Source of the DNA: an uncultured Collinsella sp.
GTDB lineage: Bacteria > Actinomycetota > Coriobacteriia > Coriobacteriales > Coriobacteriaceae
Assembly: GCA_900549185.1 (NCBI GenBank)
Contig: URNM01000030.1
Location: 1-15,932, forward strand
Direction: 5' to 3'
Length of the DNA stretch: 15,932 nt
The position numbers were made by a program, and so were the translations under genes. The notes beneath the pieces were generated by a model. That model worked only from the letters and a program-made list of their open reading frames with translations. It searched no databases and was not told where the DNA came from. Shown here in pieces: positions 1 to 7,700 of this stretch (position 1 is its first letter; each line of letters begins with the position of its first letter).

Positions 1-1
1 G

Positions 2-2797
2 ACCGTAAGCCCGTTGGCGCACGTGAGCGGCAAGGCACTCGTGGTTCTGTCCGAGCCGCGCTCGCTGTTCGACGACTGCCTGCGCGCCTACGAGGATATC
101 GAGGCCCGTGCCGGCGAGGCGGGGATTGACCGCCTGGACGGTCTGTACGTGCGCGCTCAACAGCTCGATTTTGGTGCCCAGCAGCGCCTGAACTACGTGA
201 GCCTCATTCGTGCCGGCGGTGCGGTGACGGCCGAGCTCAAGATTGAGCAGCCGGCCATTGCGGGCTCGGACAATCGCTTTATGACGCGCATTCAGGAGGT
301 CGTGGGCAAGCGCTATGCCTGCTTGTTTGCCATCCCCGACCGCGGTGCGCGCGAGTCGATGGAGCTCACCTTTGGCGATGAGGGCATTACCTTTGAGGAA
401 TCGCTGACCGCGGCGCCCGAAAATGCAGGCGTCATTGGCGAGCACGTACGCGTGGCAGCGGCAGATTCTGCCGACCGTGCCGCACGCCAGGAGGCCCACG
501 CTTCCATTCGCGAGCGTAAGGTCGACGCGCTCAACGCCCGCTCGCTCGAGGCGGGCGCCGCCCAGGCAGCCGCCGGCGCCGCCGTGCCCACTATCTCGCG
601 CGGACGCGTGACCTTTGTCGATGCCGCCCTGCCGCAGGGCGTGGTGGTGCCCGATGCCAACCTGGCCGTGTTCTCGATCGCCGACCTCAACGCCCGCATG
701 GACGCCAACCGCGCGCGCAGCCGTCGCAAGGTGGACATTACGCAGATCACGTTCCCGTTTAAGCCGGGCGACTACGTGGTGCACGCTACACACGGCATCG
801 CACTCTTTAGTGAGATCGCGCGCCAGGAAGTGGGCGGCAAGGAGCGCGACTACTTTTTGCTGGAATATGCCGACGGCGACAAGCTCTACGTGCCGCTCGA
901 GCAGGTCGACCGCATCACACGCTATGTTGGCCCCGACGGCGATAAGCCGCGCCTGACCAGGCTCAACACCGCCGACTGGACGCGTGCCACGAACAAGGCG
1001 CGCAAGAACGCCAAAAAGCTGGCGTTTGACCTGGTCGATCTGTATACGCGCCGCTCGTCGATTACCGGTATCGCCTGTCCGCCCGATACGCCCGAGCAGA
1101 TCGAGATGGAGGAGAGCTTCCCCTACGACGAGACGCGCGACCAGCTGGAAGCTATCGCCGACATCAAGGCCGACATGGAGGCGCCCAAGCCCATGGACCG
1201 CCTGCTGTGCGGCGACGTGGGTTTTGGCAAGACTGAGGTCGCCCTGCGCGCGGCGTTTAAGTGCGTGGACTCCGGCCGCCAAGTCATGGTGCTCTGCCCC
1301 ACGACCATTCTGGCCCAGCAGCACTACGAGACGTTCTTTGAGCGCTTTGCCCCGTTTGGCCTTGAGGTCGAGGTGCTCAGCCGCTTCCGCACCCCGGCGC
1401 AGCAGAAGCGCGCACTCAAGGCGTTTGCCGAGGGCACGATCGACGTGCTCATCGGCACGCATCGTCTGCTTTCGGCCGATGTGAACCCCAAGAACCTGGG
1501 CCTGGTGATCATCGACGAGGAACAGCGCTTTGGCGTGCAGCACAAGGAGCAGCTCAAGAACCTGCGCGAGCAGATTGACGTGCTCACGCTTTCGGCCACG
1601 CCGATTCCGCGAACCATGCAGATGGCCACGAGCGGCGTGCGCGACATGAGCCTGATTACCACGCCGCCGACTGGGCGTCGTCCCGTGATCGTGCACGTGG
1701 GGGAGTACGACCCCGATGTGGTGAGCGCGGCGATTCGCCTGGAGGTGGGTCGCGGCGGCCAGGTGTACTACGTGTCCAACCGCGTCAAGACCATCGACGA
1801 CGCCGTGGCGCGCGTGCACGAGGCCGCGCCCGAGGCGCGCGTGGGCGTGGCGCACGGCAAGATGAGTCCGCGCGAGGTCGAGGACGTGATGATTGAGTTC
1901 GCGACCAAAAAGATCGACGTGCTCATTGCCACGACCATCGTGGAGAGCGGCATCGACAACGCGACCGCCAACACGCTGATCATCGAGGATTCGCAGCGCC
2001 TTGGCCTGGCGCAGCTCTACCAGCTCAAGGGCCGTGTGGGCCGTTCTGCCACGCAGGCCTACGCGTACTTTATGTTCCCGGGCGAGCTGCCGCTCACCGA
2101 GGAGGCGACGGCGCGCCTGACCGCACTTTCCGAGTTCCAGGACCTGGGCAGCGGCATGCGCATCGCCATGCGCGACCTGGAGATCCGCGGCGCCGGCTCG
2201 CTTATGGGAGCCGAGCAGCACGGCAACCTGTCGAGCGTGGGCTTTGACCTGTTTACGCAGATGCTGGGCCAGGCCGTGGCCGAGGCGCGCGGCGATGACG
2301 ATGCCGGCGTGGAGGCGGCGAGCGTGGGCATTAACCTGCCGGCCGATTACTTCTTGTCCGAGGAGTACCTGCCGGCGGTGGATCAGCGCGTGCTCGTGTA
2401 CCGTAAACTCGCAGCGGCCGAGGACCTGGAGAGCATCGATGAGGTGCAGGAGGAGACCGAGGCTGCGCATGGCGAGCTGCCGCTGGCGGGACTCAACCTG
2501 TTCAATCGCGCACGAATCCGCATTCGCGGCGAGCGTCTGGGGCTCGAGAGCGTCACGCTCAGTGGCGGTCGCATCACGTTTTTGGGCGTCGACGTGCCCA
2601 AGAAGGTGGCCTTTGAGCTTAAGACCCGCTATGGCGCGGTGAACTTTCCCAAGAGCCGCAAGCTGTCGGTACCCTACAAGGCAGGCGCCGGTGCGGGCAG
2701 CGGCCTGGGTCGCGGCCTCGACGCCAACGACGGCACCGGCCCGGTGGCCGCGGCACTCATGCTGCTGCAGCAGCTGGGCGCTAGTGATGATGACTAG
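2..2797 (+). CDS. mfd: Transcription-repair coupling factor Mfd, 5'-truncated by window edge
   Basis: ATP-dependent DNA translocase that removes RNA polymerase stalled at lesions and recruits UvrA. The reading frame is open to the left edge, so the true start is outside; about 930 residues are seen against roughly 1150 in the family, so the first 200 or so are missing. Counting from the TTG at 14, the RNA-polymerase-interaction domain lies near residues 250-265 (GDYVVHATHGIALF). The Walker A motif GDVGFGKT starts at residue 400, the DEEQ box at residue 501, and SATPIPRT follows near 530. The helicase motif VI/TRG region (TTIVESGIDNAT through QLKGRVGRS) spans about 635-680, and the rest is the C-terminal D7 domain. 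All motifs are intact, so the gene should be functional. The next gene follows after 56 bases. Confidence 0.97.
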   Translation, partial: TVSPLAHVSGKALVVLSEPRSLFDDCLRAYEDIEARAGEAGIDRLDGLYVRAQQLDFGAQQRLNYVSLIRAGGAVTAELKIEQPAIAGSDNRFMTRIQEVVGKRYACLFAIPDRGARESMELTFGDEGITFEESLTAAPENAGVIGEHVRVAAADSADRAARQEAHASIRERKVDALNARSLEAGAAQAAAGAAVPTISRGRVTFVDAALPQGVVVPDANLAVFSIADLNARMDANRARSRRKVDITQITFPFKPGDYVVHATHGIALFSEIARQEVGGKERDYFLLEYADGDKLYVPLEQVDRITRYVGPDGDKPRLTRLNTADWTRATNKARKNAKKLAFDLVDLYTRRSSITGIACPPDTPEQIEMEESFPYDETRDQLEAIADIKADMEAPKPMDRLLCGDVGFGKTEVALRAAFKCVDSGRQVMVLCPTTILAQQHYETFFERFAPFGLEVEVLSRFRTPAQQKRALKAFAEGTIDVLIGTHRLLSADVNPKNLGLVIIDEEQRFGVQHKEQLKNLREQIDVLTLSATPIPRTMQMATSGVRDMSLITTPPTGRRPVIVHVGEYDPDVVSAAIRLEVGRGGQVYYVSNRVKTIDDAVARVHEAAPEARVGVAHGKMSPREVEDVMIEFATKKIDVLIATTIVESGIDNATANTLIIEDSQRLGLAQLYQLKGRVGRSATQAYAYFMFPGELPLTEEATARLTALSEFQDLGSGMRIAMRDLEIRGAGSLMGAEQHGNLSSVGFDLFTQMLGQAVAEARGDDDAGVEAASVGINLPADYFLSEEYLPAVDQRVLVYRKLAAAEDLESIDEVQEETEAAHGELPLAGLNLFNRARIRIRGERLGLESVTLSGGRITFLGVDVPKKVAFELKTRYGAVNFPKSRKLSVPYKAGAGAGSGLGRGLDANDGTGPVAAALMLLQQLGASDDD

Positions 2798-2853
2798 CGA
2801 GTCGACGCTGCAAACACCCTATTTGGGCACTCTGGTTCCATCGAAAGGAAAGC

Positions 2854-3717
2854 ATGTTCGGATACATCTATAAGAAAGATGTCGCCATTATCGCGGTTGT
2901 CCTGTGTCTTTGTCTGGGCGTGGGCAGCTTCTTCGATTATCAGATCTCGAGTGCGCTGTTCAACATCGGCAGCATGTACGGCCGCTTTATCGAGGCGGCC
3001 GGCGAGCTGCCGTTTGAGCTGACGGCGAGTGTCGCGGGCGTTATGCTCGTGCGCTCGGCACGACCCGATTCCAAGACGAGCAAGTGGCTCGCCGTGCTGG
3101 GCGTTCTGATCAACGTGGGCCTGGTCGGCTACGAGATTATCGGATCGCTGCGCGTCGGCGGCAAGCTCATCGCGTTTCAGCTGGTTCTGACGTTTGCGTT
3201 GGTCATCGTAGCCAACCTCATCGCCTATCGCCTCACGCGCGACACCGACCCCGACGAGCTTACGCGCTGGGCGTTGATGGTACTGGCCGTGTGGGTCGCT
3301 CAGGCCATCATCCTCAACGTCATTGTTAAGCCGCTGTGGTCGCGCCCGCGCATGCGCGTGATCGAGGTCACGCCGGGGCTCAATTTTCAGCCGTGGTGGG
3401 TGATCGGCAATCCCGACAAGTGGACCTATATCGCCGCCGGCGTGATCAAGGACGGGTTCAAGTCGTTTGCGAGCGGACACACGGCGCATGCGGCGATCGG
3501 CCTTATGCTTGCCGGGCTTCCCGCGGCAGCCTTTACGGAAAAGCCTTCGCGTCGTCGCGTGGTCTTTTGGACGGCGGCTGTGGTTGCGGCGCTCGTCGCG
3601 CTTGGCCGCATCGTGATCGGTGCGCACTTTTTGAGCGACGTGAGCTGCGGTTTTGCCCTGGTACTGGCACTTGAGTGCCTTGCCGCGCGCATTGCCTATC
3701 CCAACGGCGTACAATAG
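2854..3717 (+). CDS. PAP2-superfamily membrane phosphatase
   Basis: An integral membrane protein of 287 residues with a PAP2/acid-phosphatase active site, probably acting on a lipid phosphate or polyprenyl pyrophosphate at the membrane. A hydrophobic helix lies at about residues 10-30, with more segments at about 50-150 and 225-280. The three phosphatase motifs are recognisable: K159 with R164-P165-R166 (motif 1, with Met rather than Pro after R166), S207-G208-H209 (motif 2), and R252-x5-H258-x3-D262 (motif 3). The ATG is preceded by AAAGGAAAG. It sits 56 bases after mfd and 45 bases before the next gene, so the three may be co-transcribed, although their functions are unrelated. The exact substrate cannot be read from sequence. 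Confidence 0.88.
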   Translation: MFGYIYKKDVAIIAVVLCLCLGVGSFFDYQISSALFNIGSMYGRFIEAAGELPFELTASVAGVMLVRSARPDSKTSKWLAVLGVLINVGLVGYEIIGSLRVGGKLIAFQLVLTFALVIVANLIAYRLTRDTDPDELTRWALMVLAVWVAQAIILNVIVKPLWSRPRMRVIEVTPGLNFQPWWVIGNPDKWTYIAAGVIKDGFKSFASGHTAHAAIGLMLAGLPAAAFTEKPSRRRVVFWTAAVVAALVALGRIVIGAHFLSDVSCGFALVLALECLAARIAYPNGVQ

Positions 3718-3762
3718 CTCCGTTTGAATCATCTGGCCGATACCCGGTAAGAGAGGATTGCC

Positions 3763-4788
3763 ATGCTCGCGTTTAACAACGATTATTCCCACGGCGCACA
3801 TCCGGCAGTGCTGCAGGCGCTCGTCGACACCAATATGGAGCCGCAGCCCGGCTACGGTACCGATGCGCACACCGAGCGTGCCAAGCAGCTTATCCGCGAG
3901 GCCTGCCAGGCCCCCGATGCCGACGTGTTTTTTCTGGTGGGCGGCACGCAGGCCAACGCGACGGTGATTGACATGCTGCTCGCGCCGTACGAGGGCGTCG
4001 TTGCTGCCGAGACCGGCCACGTCGCCTGCCACGAGGCGGGCGCTATCGAGTTTGGCGGCCACAAGGTACTCACCATCCCCGGCTACGAGGGCAAGATGCA
4101 CGCCGAGGACCTCGAGAACTATATCCAGGTGTTCTACGAAAACGAGAGCTACGAGCACACGGTGTTTCCGGGTGCCGTGTATGTGAGTCTATCGACCGAG
4201 TACGGCACGCTGTACTCCAAGGCCGAGCTCGCGGCGATTCACGCAGTGTGCCAGAAGCGCGAGATTCCGCTGTTTGTGGATGGCGCCCGCCTGGCCTATG
4301 CGCTGGCGGCCGATGAGTGCGACATTACCCTGCCCGAGCTGGCGCAGCTGTGCGACGTGTTTTACATCGGCGGCACCAAGTGCGGCGCGCTCTGCGGCGA
4401 GGCTGTGGTGTTCTGCGGCATGCACGCCCCGGCGCATCCCATTCCGCGTATTAAGCAGCACGGTGCGTTGCTGGCCAAGGGCCGCCTGACGGGCGTGCAG
4501 TTTGAGGCTCTTTTTACCGATGGCCTGTATTTTGAGATTGGTCGCCAGGCGATTGAGACCGCTCAGGCGCTGCGTCGCGTGCTGCACGAGCACGGCTACC
4601 GGTTCTTCTTGGAGACGCCCACAAACCAGCAGTTCGTGATTCTGCCCAACGAGGACATGGCACGCATTCGCGAGCATGCGGCAATCGAGTACTGGGAAAA
4701 GTACGACGAGACCCACACGGTGGTGCGCTTTTGCACCAGCTGGGCTACGACGCAGGAGGATATCGACGCGTTGGCGGCTGTCCTGTAG
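3763..4788 (+). CDS. Threonine aldolase-family PLP enzyme (beta-eliminating lyase fold)
   Basis: A cytosolic pyridoxal-phosphate enzyme of 341 residues, the normal length for low-specificity L-threonine aldolases (PF01212 family), which split L-threonine or allo-threonine into glycine and acetaldehyde. Family features seen are the N-terminal NDYSHGAHPAVL segment, the GYGTDAHTERA stretch, the cofactor-stacking GGTQANATV segment near residues 64-72, the FVDGARLAYAL Asp region, and YIGGTKCGALCGEA with the predicted Schiff-base lysine at K206. The start is an ATG preceded by AGAGGA. A strong terminator at 4807 follows. Other beta-eliminating lyases of the same fold, such as a phenylserine or 3-hydroxyaspartate aldolase, cannot be excluded. 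Confidence 0.88.
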   Translation: MLAFNNDYSHGAHPAVLQALVDTNMEPQPGYGTDAHTERAKQLIREACQAPDADVFFLVGGTQANATVIDMLLAPYEGVVAAETGHVACHEAGAIEFGGHKVLTIPGYEGKMHAEDLENYIQVFYENESYEHTVFPGAVYVSLSTEYGTLYSKAELAAIHAVCQKREIPLFVDGARLAYALAADECDITLPELAQLCDVFYIGGTKCGALCGEAVVFCGMHAPAHPIPRIKQHGALLAKGRLTGVQFEALFTDGLYFEIGRQAIETAQALRRVLHEHGYRFFLETPTNQQFVILPNEDMARIREHAAIEYWEKYDETHTVVRFCTSWATTQEDIDALAAVL

Positions 4789-4806
4789 CCTGATGTAATG
4801 ACAAGG

Positions 4807-4850
4807 GGCCGCCCTGCGCCTGGGCTTGGCGCAGGGCGGCCTTTGCTTTT
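4807..4850 (+). terminator. Rho-independent terminator after the aldolase gene
   Basis: A perfect 14-bp stem (GGCCGCCCTGCGCC at 4807-4820 with its complement at 4828-4841) and a 7-base loop are followed by TTTGCTTTT. It starts 18 bases after the aldolase stop and should end the mfd-side transcription unit. It also argues against the ATG at 4798 as start of the next gene. Confidence 0.9.
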
Positions 4851-4866
4851 GGGGGAGAAGGGTTGT

Positions 4867-5448
4867 ATGACCGAGATGTCCGAGCCGACGATTCGCCTGG
4901 CGACGCCCGATGATGCGCCGGCGTTGCTTGCCATCTATGAGCCGTATGTGCTCCAGACGGCGATTACCTGCGAATACGAGGTGCCGAGCGTTGAGGAGTT
5001 CGCCGGGCGCATCGAGCGTACGCTCAAGCGCTATCCGTATTTGGTGATGGAGTTGGACGGGCGTCCGGTAGGCTATGCCTACGTGAGTCCGCTTAACAGC
5101 CGCGAGGCATACGACTGGTCGGTCGAGACATCGATCTACCTGGCGCGCGATGTACGCCACGGCGGGCTGGGCCGCAATCTGCACGATGCGCTCAAGCAAT
5201 GCCTGGTCGCGATGGGCATCACCAACATGTGCGCCCTCATCGCCGTGCCGCACGACAAGGACGACGAGTACCTGACGCGCAACAGCCAGGATTTCCATGC
5301 TCATATGGGATATCGCCTGGTGGGCACCTTCGACCGCTGCGCCCAAAAGTTCGGCCGCTGGTACGACATGTGCTGGATGGAGCTGGTCCTAGCCGAGCGC
5401 ACACCCAACCAGCCCAAACCAATCTGGTTCCCCGACCTTCTCGCCTAA
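4867..5448 (+). CDS. GNAT N-acetyltransferase, phosphinothricin-acetyltransferase-like
   Basis: A 193-residue cytosolic acetyl-CoA-dependent N-acetyltransferase. The opening IRLATPDDAPALLAIYEPYV, the conserved TCEYEVPS segment, and the acetyl-CoA pyrophosphate loop R97-H98-G-G-L-G102 are typical of the PAT/Bar-like branch, as is the late NSQDFHAHMGYRLVGTFDRC stretch. An in-frame ATG at 4798 lies in front of the terminator stem and would add 23 residues encoded by the hairpin, so I chose the ATG at 4867, which has GGAGAAGGG just upstream. Members of this branch acetylate phosphinothricin, methionine sulfoximine or unrelated amines, so the substrate is open. The gene is convergent with the regulator at 5496, with a hairpin between them. 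No link to the PTS genes is evident. Confidence 0.88.
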   Translation: MTEMSEPTIRLATPDDAPALLAIYEPYVLQTAITCEYEVPSVEEFAGRIERTLKRYPYLVMELDGRPVGYAYVSPLNSREAYDWSVETSIYLARDVRHGGLGRNLHDALKQCLVAMGITNMCALIAVPHDKDDEYLTRNSQDFHAHMGYRLVGTFDRCAQKFGRWYDMCWMELVLAERTPNQPKPIWFPDLLA

Positions 5449-5487
5449 AACCACCACGAAGGTGCCTGTCCCCATTGTGGTGGTTTT
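5447..5487. terminator. Stem-loop between convergent genes, likely bidirectional terminator
   Basis: A perfect 11-bp inverted repeat, AAAACCACCAC (5447-5457) and GTGGTGGTTTT (5477-5487), has a 19-base loop. The A-run on the left and T-run on the right give U-tracts in both directions. It overlaps the GNAT stop codon and lies 8 bases from the end of the opposing regulator gene. The loop carries GGTGCCTGTCCCC, which resembles cores in other palindromes of this window. Confidence 0.7.
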
Positions 5488-5495
5488 GGTGTTGG

Positions 5496-6218
5496 TTAGC
5501 CGATGGGCTCGGTGTATTTGGCGCGGTCGGTTCGTTGGATGCGCTTGGAGACGTGGAGCGGGCGGCCGTCGGTGTCGTAGACGTAGTCGGTGATTAGGAT
5601 CAGCGCCTGCCCGCGCTCAACGTTGAGCAAAAACGCCTCGTTTTGCGAGGCATAGCACACCTCAAAGGTCTTATGCCCCTGTGCCGGTGCGCGATGGAAC
5701 TCCTGTCGCAGCGCGGCGTAGAGCGAACCGTTGATATCGCGATCGATGAGCGTCTCGAAGCTTGGCGGCAGGTAGGTGGTCTCCAAGCACAGCGGCGCGT
5801 CGTCCAGGTAGCGCAGGCGGACAAGTTTGACGAGCTTGCTGCCCACGGCGGCGTCAAAGAACTTAGCTATGCTGCCGGCCGCCTTGGCAAAGCCCGAGTC
5901 CACGGTGCGCGTAGTGGGCTTCATGCCCTGGCCTTCGACCTGCTTGGTATAGCTCGAAAACACCAGGTTGTTCTCGTGGAGCGCGGGCGTGTCGGCCACA
6001 AAGGCGCCGCGCCCGCGCTCGGTGCGCACCAGGCCCTCATCAACGAGCACCTTAAGGGCGTGGCGCACGGTGCTGCGCGACAGCCCCGATTCGTCCATGA
6101 GCTCCATCTCGGACGGCAGCTTGTCTCCGCGTGCGTAGATGCCGGCGGCGATGCGGTCGCGAAGCGTACCCGCCAAGCGCTCGTATTGGCTCAGTTTCTT
6201 TTTAGATGAAGCGTTCAT
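5496..6218 (-). CDS. GntR-family (HutC/UTRA) transcriptional regulator 1
   Basis: A 240-residue one-component regulator, probably a repressor relieved by a phosphorylated sugar-amine. Residues about 10-75 form the GntR winged helix-turn-helix (PSEMELMDESGLSRSTVRHALKVL, then the wing GLVRTERGRGAFV). Residues about 95-235 match a UTRA effector domain of the HutC subfamily (LETTYLPP, AQGHKTFEV, ILITDYVYDTDGRPL). It is divergent from the first SIS deglycase with 205 bases between them, and copies of TTGTATGC lie near both ends of that gap, one only 18 bases before its own start, which suggests autoregulation and control of the deglycase. FrlR of the E. coli fructoselysine operon is of the same subfamily. 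The effector is not known. Confidence 0.9.
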   Translation of the reverse strand: MNASSKKKLSQYERLAGTLRDRIAAGIYARGDKLPSEMELMDESGLSRSTVRHALKVLVDEGLVRTERGRGAFVADTPALHENNLVFSSYTKQVEGQGMKPTTRTVDSGFAKAAGSIAKFFDAAVGSKLVKLVRLRYLDDAPLCLETTYLPPSFETLIDRDINGSLYAALRQEFHRAPAQGHKTFEVCYASQNEAFLLNVERGQALILITDYVYDTDGRPLHVSKRIQRTDRAKYTEPIG

Positions 6219-6423
6219 GCGATCAGCCTATATCTAACTTGTATGCTTATCTAAGCAAGCATGTATTCAACACAACAATAAAACCGCTGGTATCGAGCTA
6301 CCGAAAACCTTACCAGCAAAATTTCTAAGATAAATATAGCATACAACTAGTCGACATAATCAAAACATGTATGTAACTTGTATGCCATCGAGAGCATCAA
6401 ACGAGAAGAAAGGCTGATGCACG
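6219..6423. promoter_or_regulatory. Divergent promoter/operator region with repeated TTGTATGC motif
   Basis: AT-rich compared with flanking genes. The 11-mer AACTTGTATGC occurs exactly twice on the + strand, at 6236-6246 and 6375-6385, each near a start codon. An inverted copy GCATACAA lies at 6339-6346, and looser ATGTAT versions occur at 6261-6266 and 6367-6372. A short palindrome TGCTTA-TC-TAAGCA (6244-6257) overlaps the first site. These are the best candidate operators for the GntR/HutC protein encoded to the left. No consensus -35/-10 pair stands out; on the minus strand TTGTTG with TTAGAT at 18-bp spacing is a weak candidate. Confidence 0.7.
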
Positions 6424-7416
6424 ATGACTACTCAGGAACAGGTTAAGGACGTCGTCTCCCAGGTTTTGGCTGACAAGGCAGACAAGGGCGGCATCAAGCG
6501 CGTCGTGTGGATTGGCGCTGGCGGATCCAACGGTGGCAACTATCCTGCTCAGTACTTTATGGAGCACGAGGCCACGCAGGTCGTGAGCTCCAGCTACACC
6601 AGCAACGAGTTCGTGCACGCCACCCCGGCCTACGTCAACGAGAACACCCTGGCCGTCGTCGTGTCTATGCGCGGCACCAAGGAGACCATCGTCGCCGCTC
6701 AGGTCGCCAAGGACCACGGCGCCAGCACCATCGCCATCTATGTTGACGAGTCCGGCCTCACCGAGGTCTGCGACTACAAGATCCAGTACGACAGCCTGGC
6801 CGTCGACGAGTCCTGCATGGGCCGTACCAACTCCGCCGTCGTGACCATGATCGCCATGGAGCTCACGCAGCAGACCGAGGGCTATGCCGAGTACGAGACC
6901 GCTATGGCCGCGTTCGACTTGGTCGACCCCATCTATCGCAAGGCCTTCGAGTACACCCGTCCGCTCGCTGCCAAGTGGGCCGAGCAGAACGCCGACAAGC
7001 CCTGCATCAACGTGATGGCTCAGGGTCCGCTCTTTGGTGCCGCCTACGTCTTTAGCATCTGCAACGTGCAGGAGATGCTGCAGATCGACTCTTGCACCAT
7101 CAACACCTGCGACTTCTTCCACGGCCCCTTCGAGATCCTGGACAAGCGCACCTCGCTGTTCCAGCTCATCAGCGTCGGCCGCAGCCGCTGCAACGACGAG
7201 CGCGGCATCCGCTTTGTCAACCAGTACGGTGGCGAGCGCGTCTATCAGCTCGACGCCAAGGAGCTCGGCCTCAACGACATCAAGGACAGCGTGAGCGAAT
7301 ACTTCAACCACCTGATCTTTGCCCCGATCCTCAACAACGTGTACATGCGCGCGCTCTCTGCCGTCACCCACAAGGACTACATGACGCGCCGCTACATGTG
7401 GAAGCTCGATTACTAG
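6424..7416 (+). CDS. SIS-domain sugar isomerase/deglycase 1 (FrlB/GfrE/GfrF-like)
   Basis: A cytosolic protein of 330 residues with two tandem SIS folds (about 25-165 and 190-325), the usual length of FrlB-type deglycases, which split fructoselysine- or glucoselysine-6-phosphate into lysine and a hexose phosphate. The first sugar-phosphate loop is WIGAGGSNGG near residues 29-38. The family HGP motif places His at H233, and Glu is found exactly 16 residues earlier at E217, the same spacing as the catalytic Glu-His pair in GlmS (E488/H504) and FraB-type enzymes. The GE that often precedes HGP is CD here (CDFFHGP). It shares the C-terminal YMWKL(D/S)Y ending with the second SIS protein. The start has GAAAGG at 6408-6413. 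It is divergent from GntR 1 and stands alone before two large palindromes. The exact substrate is inferred. Confidence 0.85.
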   Translation: MTTQEQVKDVVSQVLADKADKGGIKRVVWIGAGGSNGGNYPAQYFMEHEATQVVSSSYTSNEFVHATPAYVNENTLAVVVSMRGTKETIVAAQVAKDHGASTIAIYVDESGLTEVCDYKIQYDSLAVDESCMGRTNSAVVTMIAMELTQQTEGYAEYETAMAAFDLVDPIYRKAFEYTRPLAAKWAEQNADKPCINVMAQGPLFGAAYVFSICNVQEMLQIDSCTINTCDFFHGPFEILDKRTSLFQLISVGRSRCNDERGIRFVNQYGGERVYQLDAKELGLNDIKDSVSEYFNHLIFAPILNNVYMRALSAVTHKDYMTRRYMWKLDY

Positions 7417-7452
7417 GGGATGGAGCAGCCTAACAGCTCGATGTCCTCATAA

Positions 7453-7517
7453 GTTGCGGTGGAATAGTTCCTGTTTGGGGGTCTGAAGCCTCTATTCAGG
7501 AACTATTTCACCGCAAC
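7453..7517. repeat. Intergenic inverted repeat, 21-bp arms
   Basis: The arms at 7453-7473 (starting GTTGCGGTGG) and 7497-7517 (ending CACCGCAAC) are complementary in 20 of 21 positions, and the exception is a G-U pair in + strand RNA. The loop is 23 bases. It begins 36 bases after the SIS stop codon and is not followed by a T-run, so it is more likely a repeat element or mRNA 3'-end stabiliser than a terminator. Confidence 0.8.
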
Positions 7518-7521
7518 CGCC

Positions 7522-7611
7522 AAATAATCCGCTGGGGACGGAGGAAAACGGATCACTGACTCAGACCAGCCCCTCAGTGATCCGTTTTCCTCCGTCCCCA
7601 GCGGATCATTT
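7522..7611. repeat. REPIN-like long inverted repeat, 38-base arms with one mismatch
   Basis: The core arms 7527-7559 and 7574-7606 are perfectly complementary over 33 bp with a 14-base loop; with one mismatch (7526/7607) pairing continues to 7522 and 7611. Each arm is itself palindromic at its ends: in the right arm TGATCCG (7578-7584) faces CGGATCA (7602-7608) around a loop with CCTCCGTCCCC. Two inverted REP-like units is the REPIN arrangement. TTTTT at 7609-7613 could let it act as a terminator on the + strand. Confidence 0.85.
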
Positions 7612-7644
7612 TTCCGCTCGCCGATTTGTGTCTTGAAAAATGTA

Positions 7645-7660
7645 TATAACGACTATAACG
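7645..7660 (+). promoter_or_regulatory. Candidate operator upstream of the EamA gene (TATAACG direct repeat)
   Basis: TATAACG occurs twice with 9-base periodicity at 7645-7651 and 7654-7660. A TTGAAA at 7633-7638 upstream and TATAAC at 7654 could form a promoter with a short 15-base spacer. The same 7-mer, inverted, occurs before the PTS operon and before the second GntR gene. The ATG at 7665 lies too close to this promoter to have a leader. Confidence 0.5.
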
Positions 7661-7688
7661 TAGTATGAAACATATTGGAAACAATACC

Positions 7689-7695
7689 GAGGAGG
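7689..7695 (+). promoter_or_regulatory. Shine-Dalgarno deciding a TTG start for the EamA gene
   Basis: GAGGAGG lies 5 bases before TTG at 7701, whereas the upstream in-frame ATG at 7665 has no such sequence. It would be inside the coding region if the ATG were used. Confidence 0.75.
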
Positions 7696-7700
7696 CTGCG

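Noticed and set aside
2794..4158. 454-codon open frame on the minus strand
   Set aside because: It is antisense to the PAP2 and aldolase genes, both with intact family motifs; the His/Arg/Asp-rich translation is typical of a shadow frame in GC-rich DNA.
4798..4866. Upstream ATG start for the GNAT gene
   Set aside because: The extra 23 residues would be encoded by the terminator hairpin; the ATG at 4867 has a good ribosome site and begins at the domain.
4189..5346. 385-codon open frame on the minus strand
   Set aside because: It is antisense to the aldolase and GNAT genes and crosses the terminator between them; no recognisable domain.
6397..7371. 324-codon open frame opposite deglycase 1
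   Set aside because: A mirror of the strongly biased + strand codon use; Val/Gly/Asp-rich composition with no motif.
6424..7416. GlmS-type glucosamine synthase as the identity of the SIS genes
   Set aside because: There is no N-terminal glutaminase domain, and the length of about 330 residues and neighbouring PTS fit FrlB/Gfr-type deglycases better.
7665..7700. Upstream ATG start for the EamA gene
   Set aside because: It overlaps the likely promoter and would bury the strong GAGGAGG inside the coding sequence.
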